Shown in pieces: positions 25,156-37,900 of a stretch of 64,000 bases of DNA; positions within the stretch are counted from its first letter, which is position 1; every line of letters starts with the position of its first letter. Both the position numbers and the translations under genes were made by a program. Origin of the DNA: Moringa oleifera (taxonomy: Eukaryota > Streptophyta > Magnoliopsida > Brassicales > Moringaceae); the NCBI GenBank assembly GCA_021397835.1, contig JAJFZO010000609.1, forward strand, positions 11,472,001 to 11,536,000, given 5' to 3'. The notes beneath the pieces are model-generated. The model did not search any database. It was not told the DNA's origin and saw nothing but the letters and a program-made list of their open reading frames with translations.

Positions 25156-26633
25156 TTTATTTAAAATTTAATAAATTATAAATTTAAAATATAATAAAAA
25201 GTTATGATTTGATTAAAGATATATAGTAAAACCTAGTGTCGAAGATGACTTTAAACAATATTTTATGTTAATACGAGTTTATACTTAATTTTTTAATATG
25301 CATAAAGAGTATTTTATAATTTAAAATAATGCTATAAAAATAAAAAATTAATCATTAATTTTATTAAGGGCTCTCTTTAAAAGTTTAAGTCAAAAAAAAA
25401 TCTCATGTGCAAATCTTAAAAATAGATACCCTTAATTTAAGGGTAATTTTTCAAAATTGTATACTTATTTTGACCATGCAATTGTAATAATTGATGTCCT
25501 TAATTGCAATGTTTTAACCATGGAAACATGTAAACATTAAGAATGTGCTGCCAAACCCTGCAAAGCAAATGTCTATTCAGATAATCTATACCTATATTTT
25601 GACATCCAATTTGAGCCAAACTATAATAATTTGGTTATCTTAGTTGAAAGATCAACCCATCACGTGATTCCGACACTTAACCGATCAAATTTTGTGACGA
25701 GAAAATGAAATGCTCATCTTGAATTTTCAATTGATTTCCTTGTTAGGTTGTGCTAAGGGTTTGATGGGTCAATTAAATGCTTTCATTTCTATTAAGTTAC
25801 GGCCAAGTATTAGGTCTGATTAAATAATTTGAACACATCACCATGTGGCATTAATTGTTAATGAAAGGATGGACATACTGACGATATCATACAGTTGTAT
25901 ACTTTTTTTTTTTTTGACCGACTAATTCAATGAAATAATAAAGGTTTCATTGATTGGACAACATTGACTTGGCCCTGGCCGGTATTAATTGCCACTGAAC
26001 CATTTTAAACTTCCAAGGCTATAACCATAAAGCCCAGGCTGGAGCCGCCAGACTAATATCCAGACAGGAGAGATTCTGTAAGACCAGAGAGCTCATGACT
26101 TGATGGGTCCATTTGCTGAGTTTGGTAGCAACTGGGCTTGTGTCTTTATATCATGGGCTGTGCCTACAGGTCAATGGCCATAGCAAAGATCTTTTGTATT
26201 CAGCTGTAGATTACTAGAGATTACCAGACAAGTTGTTTCTTTCTCCTCAAACAGAAAATCACCCATGATTGATAATTCTTAAGGTACTGAATTTCTGGGC
26301 TGATCACTCTTTCTTTTATGGTATATCTTTGGTTGAACGTTTTTTCCTTTCCTGTTTGGTTAATCTGTTCATCTGTCTTTGGGGCCTGTAAAACTCTGAA
26401 ATGCCATTTTTTCTGCATGTGATTCTGCAGAAATCATGCCCGGCAAACAAATGCCTGCCGTCTGAAACAGAGCATTTGATGATCTTAATATCGCTCAGCT
26501 GCTATACATCTGCAAGATCAGATTCAGATCACATGGCGATTAACAGTCTTCATTGTGATCATTTATTGTTCAGTAATACGTTCCTGGATTACTAAGAAAA
26601 TGGTAGCTGACACCAACAGGGAACCGATTCGTT

Positions 26634-29209
26634 TCACAGGGCAAGGCCGAGAAAGAAAGGAAAACCGGTGGAGCTCAACCAACTATTCCCTGCAATGAAC
26701 TTCTCGGCCCCAAATTCTGATGCTTCGATTCCATTCATCACCTTGAAGCCCTTCCATTGCACCCTGTTTGTCGTCACTGCACCAGGCCCTGTATTCTCGT
26801 ACTCCCCATAGAATAGCGTATCAAGCGCAAAGTCGCCGTTCCACTCGAACCAGCCTGCTGGGTTTATGACATCACTTATCTCACTCTGCATTACAACGGT
26901 CCTCGAGTATCGCTTCCATGGCCGACCCAAATACGTCTCGAAGCTGCTCTTTGCAGCCTGTAAATCCGAAGTTGCACCGATCCTGCATTTGTGGATAACT
27001 ATGCCCGTATTCTGATTCGGGTCATCGCGGCCTTGCGCAGTCACCATGTTCCTCTGGTTCGGATTCGGCCGGCGAGCGTGAATGTCGCATTCTTGAAACA
27101 CAGCAGCTGCATTGCCGAATATGAAGTCCACAGTGCCTGCTACGATGCACTGCACGTAGAACTGGCGGAGGGAGTGCACGTAGAGAGTGTCCTGGTAAGC
27201 TAGCATGTCGCACCTGTAAAACGCCGAGAAATCGGATCCCACACGCAGCGCCACCGCCTGGTGCTTTGATGGCCCGGCAGTGTTTTCAAAGGTTATGTCC
27301 CTCGCTAGGAATCCTTCCCCAACAACGGCTGCAATGGAGTTTAAGGGATGTCAGTTTTAGGAAACATGAACAGGTGAAATGTTTGTCACTTTAAACCCGG
27401 TCAAGAGCTCTAAATTACAAATTAACTTCAACTAACGGCAATTTTCTTCTGCTGGGAGCTTCAGTCGGTGGCCATGGCGGGCTTTTCCATGCCCGAAATT
27501 CCTGTCAGAGTCGGTCCACCATGTGCCTATGATCCAATTAGCTTGATTACGCAAACATCAATTCAGATGACAATAAATAAGGTGTCTCTCTCATATCTAT
27601 CCTTTCCATAGACCTGTATACACAGCTGGCTATGTTTACAGCGAATTTGAAGGAAAAGCAGACGCTAATATCGCAGAGGCCTTGTCTGCAATTCTAATAC
27701 AGTTGTGCTCACCCACCAGCTGGCATATGGCTATGGCTTCACTAACATTTCAAGTACCGAGGGTCCCTGTGTTTTTCTTCTGTAACAGAGGGCTCAGCCA
27801 CCCACCAGCTGGCAACCGGATTCACTAGCACCTAAGTCTCAGTAGAAAATTGTTTTAACAGCGAAAATTCCTACAAAACTTCAAATTTTGAATTCAAATC
27901 TCTCTTGGATACGTGGGTCTGTCAAGAGTGTGACATGTTTGATTAAGCAAGGAATCATATGGCTTAATGTAATACTTTCTTTCGGACCAACCAATGATCT
28001 GTAAGCCATTTATGAAAGCAACTAAGAAGGAAAAAGAAGAGTTAAATCTGACTTACCAACAGTTGCAGAGTGAAAAGTTGTACTACCATCGACGACGTTC
28101 CTATTACCGGTGATAATGGTGTTAGTCCTGCCGTCTCCGATGAACATGAGGTTCGTCTTCTTCTTGGATACCTCCACGTTTTCTCTGTAAATTCCTGCTT
28201 TGATCTTTATAATATATCTGTTTTTGCTCTTCTCCGGTGCAGCCGCCACCGCCTCAGACACCGTCAGGAAGTCTCCAGTACCGTCGGCAGCCACTGTGAC
28301 GTTAGGGGTCACGGCTGTGGCCTGTAGCAGTCTGCGATCCCCTGCAGACAACCACTTAGGCCACCCTCTTCCACTGTTCTCCCTGAGCTTCCTGCCTTTC
28401 AGATTTCTCTCCTTGCCCATGTCGCCGTCGGTCAAGTTCCTAATCATGGCCAAAGCATTACTGCACATGTAGTATACATGCATTTGTCCCTTCATCAACT
28501 CCTTCCGCACCTGTTCCACAATCACAATCACAACACTTCGTTTTAATGGAAATTCTTAAAGCTTTTGATATTACTGATAACAAACAGAAGCATAACGATC
28601 CAGTTGCAGAAACACAAGAAATATTTACCTAAAAATTGAATTTTTACACAGAGGAAGAGCCAGAACCTGTTTATCTGCACTGTCGTGAGAGAACCCATCG
28701 AGGCAAGTCTCCTGGTTGGTCATCGCAGCACTCAGTAGGATCTTCAGATCATATGCGTGTTCCGATATGGACTTGTTAAAGGAGGGATAATCATGGAGAT
28801 CCGCTTCAGACTTATAGAGTTCATCCAGAGTTTCATCGATCGTTTCCAAGCAATCATGAAGGGCAGTCCTTTCACGTTCACTAAGCTCCCTGTGCCCAGC
28901 AAGTATCCTCTTGACATTAAAGTAGTTATGCTGAACCGAAGTAATGGTGAGGTTCAACGACAGCTCTATCACATCCTTCGGGTTCTTGATCTTGCTTGCA
29001 TCACCTGGCGCCTCATAGATCGTAGAGAAGCACAGGTCAGGATACAGAGTGGAGCTGCACGAGGATTTGACAATGGAGTGAGCTGCAATGCGGTCGGCGG
29101 CGGAGTTGGAGTTACTCTTCGAAGAGGATACAGTAATGGCTAAACCGACAACGGTGGCGACTACCAAGAGAGTCGCAAAGAGAGAGAAGAGCAGCTTTTT
29201 CTTTGACAT
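26634..29209 (-). CDS. Pectinesterase with membrane-anchored pro-region, PME3-like (PME-E)
   Basis: Type-I pectin methylesterase of 563 residues; exons 29209-28667, 28510-28057, 27328-26634. The ATG at 29209 is used, since the frame upstream begins only with TTG. MSKKK plus a long hydrophobic segment (residues 6-27) suggests a signal anchor. The pro-region has CSSTLYPDLC, LHDCLETIDETLDEL and TNQETCLDGFSHD, then DRRLL before CE8. Catalytic Gln356, Gln378, Asp379, Asp400, Arg468 and Trp470 are present. The ADKQVRKELMKGQ and CSNALAMI blocks, the ending STGFPFFLGLAL and the intron phases strongly resemble Arabidopsis PME2/PME3. Intron 2 (728 bp) carries a direct repeat of CACCCACCAGCTGGCA-like sequence near 27710 and 27800. 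Rightmost member of the cluster. Confidence 0.95.
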
Positions 29210-32200
29210 ATGGGGCAAAGACAAGAACGTTCTGATTCGGCTCTGTGATTGGTTCCACCGGGAAAAAAATGTGGTGAAGAGAGACTATAGCAGAGGTTGG
29301 ACGTTCAAGGAAAGGGACCGTCTGTTGACACCTTTTATGGACAGAGAGGGCTCCACGTGATTTTTAATATCAGGCTCTGTAAGTTTTGTCTTATCTTCCT
29401 TTAGGGAATCCAAATTGTTGGATTACTATTTTTAATTATGGCGTTCATGGGCAAAATTCATTTTTTTCATAAATAATTAATTTTTGCAAAAAAAAGGGAG
29501 CGCGGGGCATTAATTTATATGTTCAGTCACACTCTGTTTTTGAAAATGCCGAATGTTCCTTTATTAATGTGGATGAAGCAAGACCGACCACGCAGGCCCA
29601 TACTGTAAAAGGGTCTGGGCCATTTATTAATGGCTCACTGTTGCAGTGAGGTGGTTGGGATCGACTTGATTCATGATCTAATTTATTTTAAATAAAAAAT
29701 ATATTAATGATTATTTCTCGGAGTTAGGATAAGGCATTTAATTATGGTATATTCAATAAAAAATTAAATATTTGATTAATGAAAATTGATCTTGATATAT
29801 ATATATATATATATATATTGATTTGAGTTATGCTGAGTTTTCACAAAAATAATTACACCTTATAATTTAATAAAATCAATGATAAAAATATTATTTATTT
29901 ATTTATTTATTTTTATATTATTATTATAAATTATAAAAATATCATTTAAACTTCATGTCAAAAAACTTAATACAAGCTCAATCTGATTAATATATATAGA
30001 GAAAACGGTTTATTATTAAATTATATATTTTAAAAAATTTAAATTATACAAATTTTTTATTTAAAGTTTCAATTAAATTAATTATATATAAAAAAATTTT
30101 AATTAAGTTTAGATTTAATCTTACTTCAAATGATTATGAAAATTTAAAAATGTTTTCACTATGAAAATTTTTATTTTGATTGTATTTTTTAAATTTAAAT
30201 AATTTTAGATTTACAAGTACTTTTTATAAATTTATTAAATTTTTGCTTATGTGAATTTTTTTATTAAAATTTTTTTATAATGATAGTTTGAATTTGTTTT
30301 TATATATATACTAAATTTCAAATAAAAATTTATGAGTAAACTCCTTAATTTAAATATCATTTTTTTTAATTTTTTAACATAATTAAAATAAAATATAAAA
30401 TATACAATCAATTCAATAAATATCATAAAGTACAAGATAAAAACTGTTGAAACAAACTCTAAACTTATATTTTAAATTTTAATATGGTTGATGATAATCA
30501 GTGTTTAGGAAAAAATATTGCTGAGTTCTTAAAGTTGTCTTTGCAAAATTAGGAAACATCTTACTTCTTTTCATTTTCTCACTTTCCTTCCCTCTTTCCT
30601 CTTTGTTCTCTTATTATTATTATTATTTTGTTGGTGATGATGGCAGGCTCAATACTAAGTCAGAATTCATATCTTTATTGCTTGAATTAAGAGTAAACAA
30701 GGTGGGTCGGTAGTGTTTGTTGATGGGGAGAACGATCATCACTATTTTTACCTCTTTTTGTTGTGCTTTTTTTTTTTTTGGTTGGAATTTCAGGTATTTT
30801 TTCATGAATGCATTATTTCTGTTATGTTGTTTTAAGTCAAATCAACAATAAAATGACAGTAAAAAGTGAGGATCCTTATGAAATAGAAGATAGAGAAAAT
30901 TTAAGATGAAAATGGTAGAAAAAGAAGCGAGTACATGTGCTAATTTTTCTGATACTTTATGGAATTAACATGGAAGATGGTGGAAGTAAAGCTGGCTAAA
31001 GGGTAAAGCTGAAAAGTTAATCAAAAATCATATTTACATGGGTTTACGATAAGTAATAGTAAATAATTTTTTTGATTTTCATCATCTTTTGCAGGCAAAG
31101 GTGAAGATTAATCACCCAATCACATGTCTTTTCTGTCTGTGTCTTTCATGTTTAAGTAAGGTCAGCCACGATTGTGACTTTCTCTTTATGTGAGCAAGTG
31201 GGCTAAGTGGGGTGAGTTAGATGAGAATGGAAAGGACCAAATGGTGTAACTTTGAGGGCATGTAGGCCAGTAATCCGGCACTCAAAACCCATATTGATTA
31301 TTTTTATTCTTGTGGTCACCAATTATGTGTTCTCCCCTTTTTGCATGTTTGTGTATAGTAATCACATTTGACACTAACTAAAATCAGCATATATAATTAT
31401 CGGATAAATTGATCCAAAAAACACGAACACAATTATAATATTTTTTGCGGCAACCTGTCTTATTGTCCGATTTAGTCAAATTGGTGATGTAACGCACCAT
31501 ATCAATTAATCAGAACCCGCATAGTAAATCAATCTACCACGTAACTATAGGTCATTGGTGTGATTCTTTTATAAAAACCCAAGTGGGTTGAGCTTTGTTT
31601 CAGCAGCATATGTTCAGAGCATGATTCCAAGGTAAAGTTTAAAATCTTTTGGGGTGAATTCTTGAATATCTTCATAAAAATTAATAGAACTTTTTAAAAT
31701 TGATTAGATGAGTAAAAATTTCTCGTTACGTACATTAATCGAACGTAGAATGATTGAAAGTGGAAAGAGTAATGCTAAACAAAATGTAGGTGAAGAGCAA
31801 TCACTGCAACCATGACATTTTAAAGATGTTCAAGAAATTTTAAATGCATCTGCGTTGATTTATAAACTGATTCTTTTTCAAAAGATGACACTTATTTGAT
31901 CAATTGGACATATCAACAAGAGTAAGAAAAGAGAGAAACTAGTATTATGCACATTGAAAAGCCAAACTCTTCCAAGCTTGTCCCCCTATTTTGGGATCAA
32001 TTGAAAGCATCTAACTTACCATATAATATAAAAGATATGTTTTTTTGAATATTTTTTAAATTAAAATTTCATTTTAATAATTGATATAAATTAAATTAAA
32101 TTATATTATTTTTAAAAATATATTTTAAATTTTTAAATATTATTTTTATTTTTAATATTATTTATGCTCGATACCTTCTTGGGTGAGCCTAAACTTCCCA

Positions 32201-33420
32201 GTCCAACACCATGTGATAATGCTGGGCCAAGACCCACAACATTCGAGAGCTCCATGTAGCCCGGGGGGCCATTAAGAAAAGAAGACGTGACACTGGAAAA
32301 AGGGCCGAATCAGATTGGCTTATTGGATAAAGACCGTCCTGAGTACCAAAAAGTAACACAAACACCATTTGTCTCATTGCCGTCAGTTGTGCTACGTTCA
32401 CTTCCAATGCCCCGTATCTTCCTGCTCGTTTTGTCCCTTTAATGCCAACTGATCTATTATCTTTATAGCCTGCTGACGTCGCCTCCCCACTCAGTTTGTC
32501 TCGTCGTTGCAAGTCTTTCTTTATTATTTCCAATGAAAATGACTTTCTAGGTAAACAAAGAAAAATGTGTTAAACAATATCAGTTTTTTAATTTGATTTT
32601 AAAATATAAATTGATTCAAATTTAATTTATCGGAAAGTTAAAAATTAAAATATTTAAATTAAAAATATTATACAATTAATTTTGAATTTAAATTTTTATA
32701 TTAATATTTGAAAATTCATTGAAAATAAATTACTAGTAAAAAATATTTAATTTTTCAAAGTAAACTTAAAATAAAATATAAAATTTATATAAATCATAAT
32801 TGAGATACATAATACAAATTTTATTAATTTTAAGTAAATATAAAAAATATTATAACCCATATATTTTTTTATAATTAAAATTTATGGAGTATGACTGGTT
32901 CAATTACATCTCTAATGTTTCAATTTGTTTAATTGATCTAATTTAATTTAAATGTTTATTTAAAAGATTACAAATGAATAAATAATTTTTATTAAAATAT
33001 CTGAAAATAATTTAAAAAATATCATATTATTAAAAAAATTTATGATTTTTTTACGATAACTTTAGTATTCTTTTATGTCTTTGTATAAGATTTCAATTTA
33101 AATATATTCAATTTTAAAATCTTTCAATATAATTTAAATTGAATCAAATTAAACTATTAAGATATAATTAAATTAATTAATATTTGAAAATTTAAATTTA
33201 AAAACAATTATAATTTAAAGTTGCCTTTCATATTTATCCTAAATTTTATGAAGAAAAATATGTCATTAATTATATTTTTAGAATATCTATTAGACTTTTG
33301 ATCAGCCTTATAGGCCAAAAACCTGGATCTTTTGATAAGTAACTTAGCTTTCTTCTTTCTATGTACCAGCTCCAGAGCTTATAACGAACAGAGACGTAGG
33401 GCAGATGGTTTACTAAAAAT
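29210..33420. other. 4.2-kb AT-rich spacer, PME-E promoter side to LKR/SDH
   Basis: Contains the PME-E promoter (about 29210-29450), AT-rich DNA with (AT)12 at 29795-29818, TTTA-type repeats near 29890 and an ATT-type run near 30610. A more balanced island at 32165-32540 has an open frame on the minus strand (32189-32533) that I do not recognise; it includes TGACGTCG and may be a decayed insertion or a lost promoter. No gene called. Confidence 0.5.
29795..29818. repeat. (AT)12 microsatellite
   Basis: Uninterrupted AT dinucleotides, 24 bp, in the AT-rich spacer. Shorter AT tracts lie near 686 and 49033. Confidence 0.9.
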
Positions 33421-33428
33421 GCCATGAG

Positions 33429-33652
33429 ACGTGTGATCATCGCTCATTTGCGCTCTGCGAGTGCCTCTTATCACAAACGACAGAAAGGCCAGACGACGTG
33501 TTCCATAAGGCAAAACGTGAAGTTCGTTGATTGGTCGGTGAACGAATAGGCCACGCGGGATTATTCATAGTAAATGGTAAGTACTCAATCGAAAGTGGGA
33601 CCTGCTCTTTCCGGCACGGCGTCATATCCTTATCGGTTATGGAGGAACACGT
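33429..33652 (+). promoter_or_regulatory. Cluster of ACGT-core motifs in the LKR/SDH promoter
   Basis: Four ACGT cores lie within 224 bp: GACGTGT (33429-33432), GACGTGT (33496-33499), AACGTGA (33515-33518) and ACACGTC (33649-33652), with CCACGCG at 33551. Such cores are bound by bZIP factors (ABRE/G-box type). LKR/SDH is reported to respond to ABA and stress, and its cereal gene to Opaque2-type bZIPs. The cluster is upstream of the probable leader that starts near 33770. Confidence 0.4.
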
Positions 33653-33699
33653 CAGTGAACCTGAAAGATGATAAATTGATTGCTGATTACTGGCGTGGA

Positions 33700-34905
33700 T
33701 ATACATGCAATTCGTAGATCGTAAGAATCAGACAATTGTTCCTGCTTATTGTCTTTAGTATCTCTGTGCAGCAAAGCTGTTGTCTCTCTCTCTCTTCTTC
33801 CGTGTCTTACGGAGAGACGCAGCAAAAAAGGAAGAACGGCACCAACTTCTCTGGTGCAGAGTGTCATCAGTTGCATTACATGTCATAGAAGGATCCATCG
33901 GCTAAATAAGGTCTCAAAACTAGAAAATAAACTGTAAGTTGGTTCTGTTTTGGACGATTTTCGGGGCAACTTCTTTTACCTGTGTAACTTCTCGTTAAAG
34001 GATTTGAATCCCTCTTTAATTAAATTACCATGCATAAAGAAGGGAAGATTTGTCTGCTTTGTTGTGAGCGACTTGCTTGTAAGAGAAGGGCTCCTTTGTT
34101 GCTGTGCATGTCAGCGTTTTTCTTTTGAAAAAAAAATGTTGGGTTCTTTTAACATTCCATGTGAAGTGATTAACACTTATACAATTCTTTATCATGTGTG
34201 GGTTTCAATATTCAAATGGTAGTGTATGTGGGTTGGTTATGCAGGATGGTAGTAAATGACATGCAGTAGATTGTCACCGCTTGCAAGATTTCATAAGAGA
34301 AGTTCAAGTGATCCGTCTCGATTGCATTGTAACCATCGTTTCTCTTTGGTAAGGGAAAATTCCATCATTTGTTTCTATTTTCTTGATTTTCTTGTTCTTT
34401 TGGGAACATCATTTCCTTCAACCTTGCAAGTCAGTCTTTCATAAGGTAAGGTCCATCATCGATTTGGTGGAAAATTAATTCCCAATAACTACTGTTAACT
34501 ATATTGTTGAAGTAGAGGCTAGAGACATTCAGGTATGGTGATACAAATCTAATCATGGGGGAATTTCAACAGACGTCTCATAATTTTGGGCCTGAATAGA
34601 ATCCTTGACAAGTGTGATCATTTTTTCTGAACTGAAACTACTTTTAATGGAAAAGGAAAGTGGCAAGGTAATCCTGTAAGGGTGCATATTGGTAAGCCGG
34701 AAGGACAGGTCATCTCTGGATTTATTCAGTGTTAAGATTGCATTTGAGAGATACTGGATTGAGTGGTAACTTATGCATACTTCGATCACAAAGTTGGAAG
34801 GGTTTGAAGCCCTTAAGAAAATGTCATCCATTTTTGTAAGAATTTGGTATCATTTAATTATTTCTGCTAATAAGCTGCTTGGAAAAAATTGGGAGAAGGT
34901 GCACC
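33700..34905 (+). other. Probable 5' UTR and leader intron(s) of LKR/SDH
   Basis: A pyrimidine-rich CT tract typical of plant leaders lies at 33781-33800. A good donor (ACT|GTAAGTT) is at 33934 and a possible acceptor TTATGCAG near 34244. The first coding ATG is at 34906. The exact leader structure cannot be fixed without a transcript. No separate gene is visible. Confidence 0.4.
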
Positions 34906-37900
34906 ATGCTTGGGAATGGAGTTGTTGGAATCCTTGCAGAGTCTGTGAACAAGTGGGAAAGAAGGGTACCACTGACCCCTTCACACTGTGCCCGACTTCT
35001 GAATGGAGGCAAGGATAAATCTGGAGTTGCCCGCATAATTGTGCAGCCATCTACAAAGCGCATCCATCATGATGCACTTTATGAGGATGTTGGCTGCGAG
35101 ATATCAGATGACTTGTCAGAATGCGGCCTTATTTTGGGTATCAAACAACCAAAGGTACTAAAAGCCTCTGTGCTTCATTGTCAAGTTTGAAGCTAGCTTT
35201 AACTCTCTTGAATGTTATTATTGCTGTTTCACTGTGCTGCAGCTGGAGATGATTCTTCCTGATAGAGCTTATGCTTTCTTCTCACATACTCACAAGGCTC
35301 AGAAAGAAAACATGCCTCTGCTGGATAAGGTGGTTGGCTTATTTACGTCTTCACTTACAACACTGATTTTCTGATACATGATTTTGTCTTGGCTGACTTC
35401 CCTTATGGTATGTAGATTCTAGCGGAGAGAGTCTCATTATATGACTATGAGCTCATTGTTGGAGACCACGGAAAAAGGCTGCTTGCTTTTGGCAAATATG
35501 CTGGTAGAGCTGGACTTATTGACTTCTTACATGGACTTGGACAACGTATGATCTATGACCTTCAATCTCTTGGTTCTTCAAATTGTCTACTTTTCTCCTT
35601 TGGTTCTTTCGTATGACGCTTTCTGACAATTCTTTTGCTTTGACCTGGTGTAACATGGTTGATATAATGTATGTCCTCCTATTTTGGGGATTTCATTGTT
35701 CTTTTCGACTGCTAATTTTCGTGAGAATGCAATAATATGCTGATTAGTGTAATCAGATAATGATCATCAGTGTCAAACATGATCATCAGTTTTAAACCCT
35801 CCAGCGGAGACAGAGATTAAAAAAATGGCTTGTGTAAGAAGTTTGCTTCTTTAATTAAAGTAAAAAAGAGTAGTGCTCTGTTCTTTTGCTTCTAATTCAT
35901 CTGTCTAATAGCTGCAAAGAATCAATATATTTAGAGATGTTACTTGGTTTTGTCTAGACATGTTTGTGTATGAGCTGTCTCTTCTGTTACAATGTTACTT
36001 TGGCTATGAGTTGCTTCCTTTTGGAAAAATGTTGCTGGATTGATTTTAACTTTTTCATTTTTAAATAAATTTCAGGGTATCTAAGTCTTGGATATTCGAC
36101 ACCTTTCCTTTCACTGGGTTCATCTTATATGTATTCTTCCTTGGCTGCTGCTAAAGCTGCTGTAATTTCTGTGGGTGAAGAGATTGCAACTCTGGGATTG
36201 CCATCAGGAATCTGTCCTATAGTCTTTGTTTTCACTGGTTCAGGAAATGGTATTGTGACATTGCAATATACTTGCTTCTCAAACAGCCATTACGTTTCAA
36301 CTGAGCCATCAAGCATGTCTCTACTGTTTAGATTGATTTCAGTTGTATAATATCTGACGTTCAATCTTCATACATGCTTCCATATTCGTGTGCTTAGATC
36401 TCAAATGTTGTTATTTTCTGCCTGCAGTATCTGTTGGTGCCCAGGAAATATTTAAGCTTCTTCCTCATACTTTTGTTGAACCAGGCAGACTTCCAGAACT
36501 ATTTGAGGAGGTAAGTTCTTAGTTCTAATACTTTATTTTCTTCTTTCCCTTAATTATTAATCAGGTCAACAGTTTTAGGTCTAATATCAATATTGACCCA
36601 CTGAAATTTGATCAAATCTTATTGGTAGTTTTCTTCTGGCTGTTTTATAGTCTCCGTTATTGGGAGGAAACTAGAGGACTAATTTCATTGAAGTCTGTCT
36701 TTTTGTACAGGCAAGGGGTATCACTCAACCTGCACAAACATCCAAGAGAGTCTTTCAAGTATATGGTTGTGTTGTGAATTGCCAAGACATGGTTGAACAC
36801 AAAGATCCAACCAAGGTCTTTGATAAAGTAAGTAAATCAGTCTATGCTTTCTGGCTTCGTCTTGGTTATTCTTGTTTATATACCCCTCGCTTCTGACAAA
36901 TAATAGTCCATCCAAGTTCTTTCTTGATTACTCTATCAAAATAATTCATATACATTTGCCGCCAGTTATGAGCACAAGTACTAATTTATTTTGACAAAAT
37001 TGAGATTGAGACTACTTTTGAACAAATTTTCTTAACCTAAGATGTTCTTATTTCTTTCTTTTCTTTTTCTCAGGCTGACTACTATGCACACCCAGAACAC
37101 TATAATCCCATTTTCCATGAGAAGATAGCCCCCTATGCATCTGTAATTGGTATGTGATGCCTTATTGCATAACAAATTGGTGGCTGAAACTTCAGCAAAT
37201 CCTTCTTCCTGATGCACTGTCATTGGAAATATTTTCGAATCTTACCCTGTTTAAATTGATTTTTGACAGTCAATTGCTTGTATTGGGAGAAAAGATTTCC
37301 TCGTTTGTTGAGTACCGAGCAGCTTCAAGTCCTGACGAGGAAACGATGCCCACTTGTTGGAATTTCTGATATAACTTGTGATATAGGGGGCTCAATGGAA
37401 TTTGTTAACCAAACCACACCAATTGACTCACCTTTCTTCAGGTATTTTATCATCAGTTCTAGTAAAATTACCGTTTATGTCTTATATTTCTTGTTTTATA
37501 CTCTACTCATGCAGTTTCTGAATCGTCCATTCTTTGATTATTTAGGTATGATCCTGTGAATGATTCTTACCATCATGATATGGAGGGTAATGGTATCATA
37601 TGTTTGGCTGTTGAAATTCTTCCAACAGAGTTTGCAAAGGAGGTAAAATACTCTTAATCACATGTTGCTCTCCTTTTCTTTGTGCATAAAAGATTTAAGA
37701 TGTTGTGAGGTTAAAAGACATTTGAGTTAATTTCATCTTGACATTTACATGCCATTTAATTGTGAGAAGGCTTCCCAACATTTTGGGGACATTCTATCAC
37801 AATTTGTTGGTAGTTTGGCTTCTACAATAGACATTGCTGAGCTACCTGCATACCTAAGGAGAGCTTGCATAGCCCACAGAGGAGCACTTACAAGCTTATA

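Larger units (their letters stand above)
22932..26633. other. 3.7-kb spacer between PME-D and PME-E
   Basis: PME-D promoter at the left, PME-E 3' flank at the right. Mostly AT-rich, with a more balanced patch at about 24010-24950 containing a G-rich run near 23743, a palindrome at 24495-24512 and pyrimidine-rich sequence like a plant leader, but no ORF I can recognise. No PME pseudogene remnant was seen in either strand. Confidence 0.5.

Noticed and set aside
32189..32533. 114-codon open frame on the minus strand
   Set aside because: Lies in a small GC-richer island but matches no family I know, and the N-terminal part looks like translated non-coding DNA; kept only as a note in the spacer.
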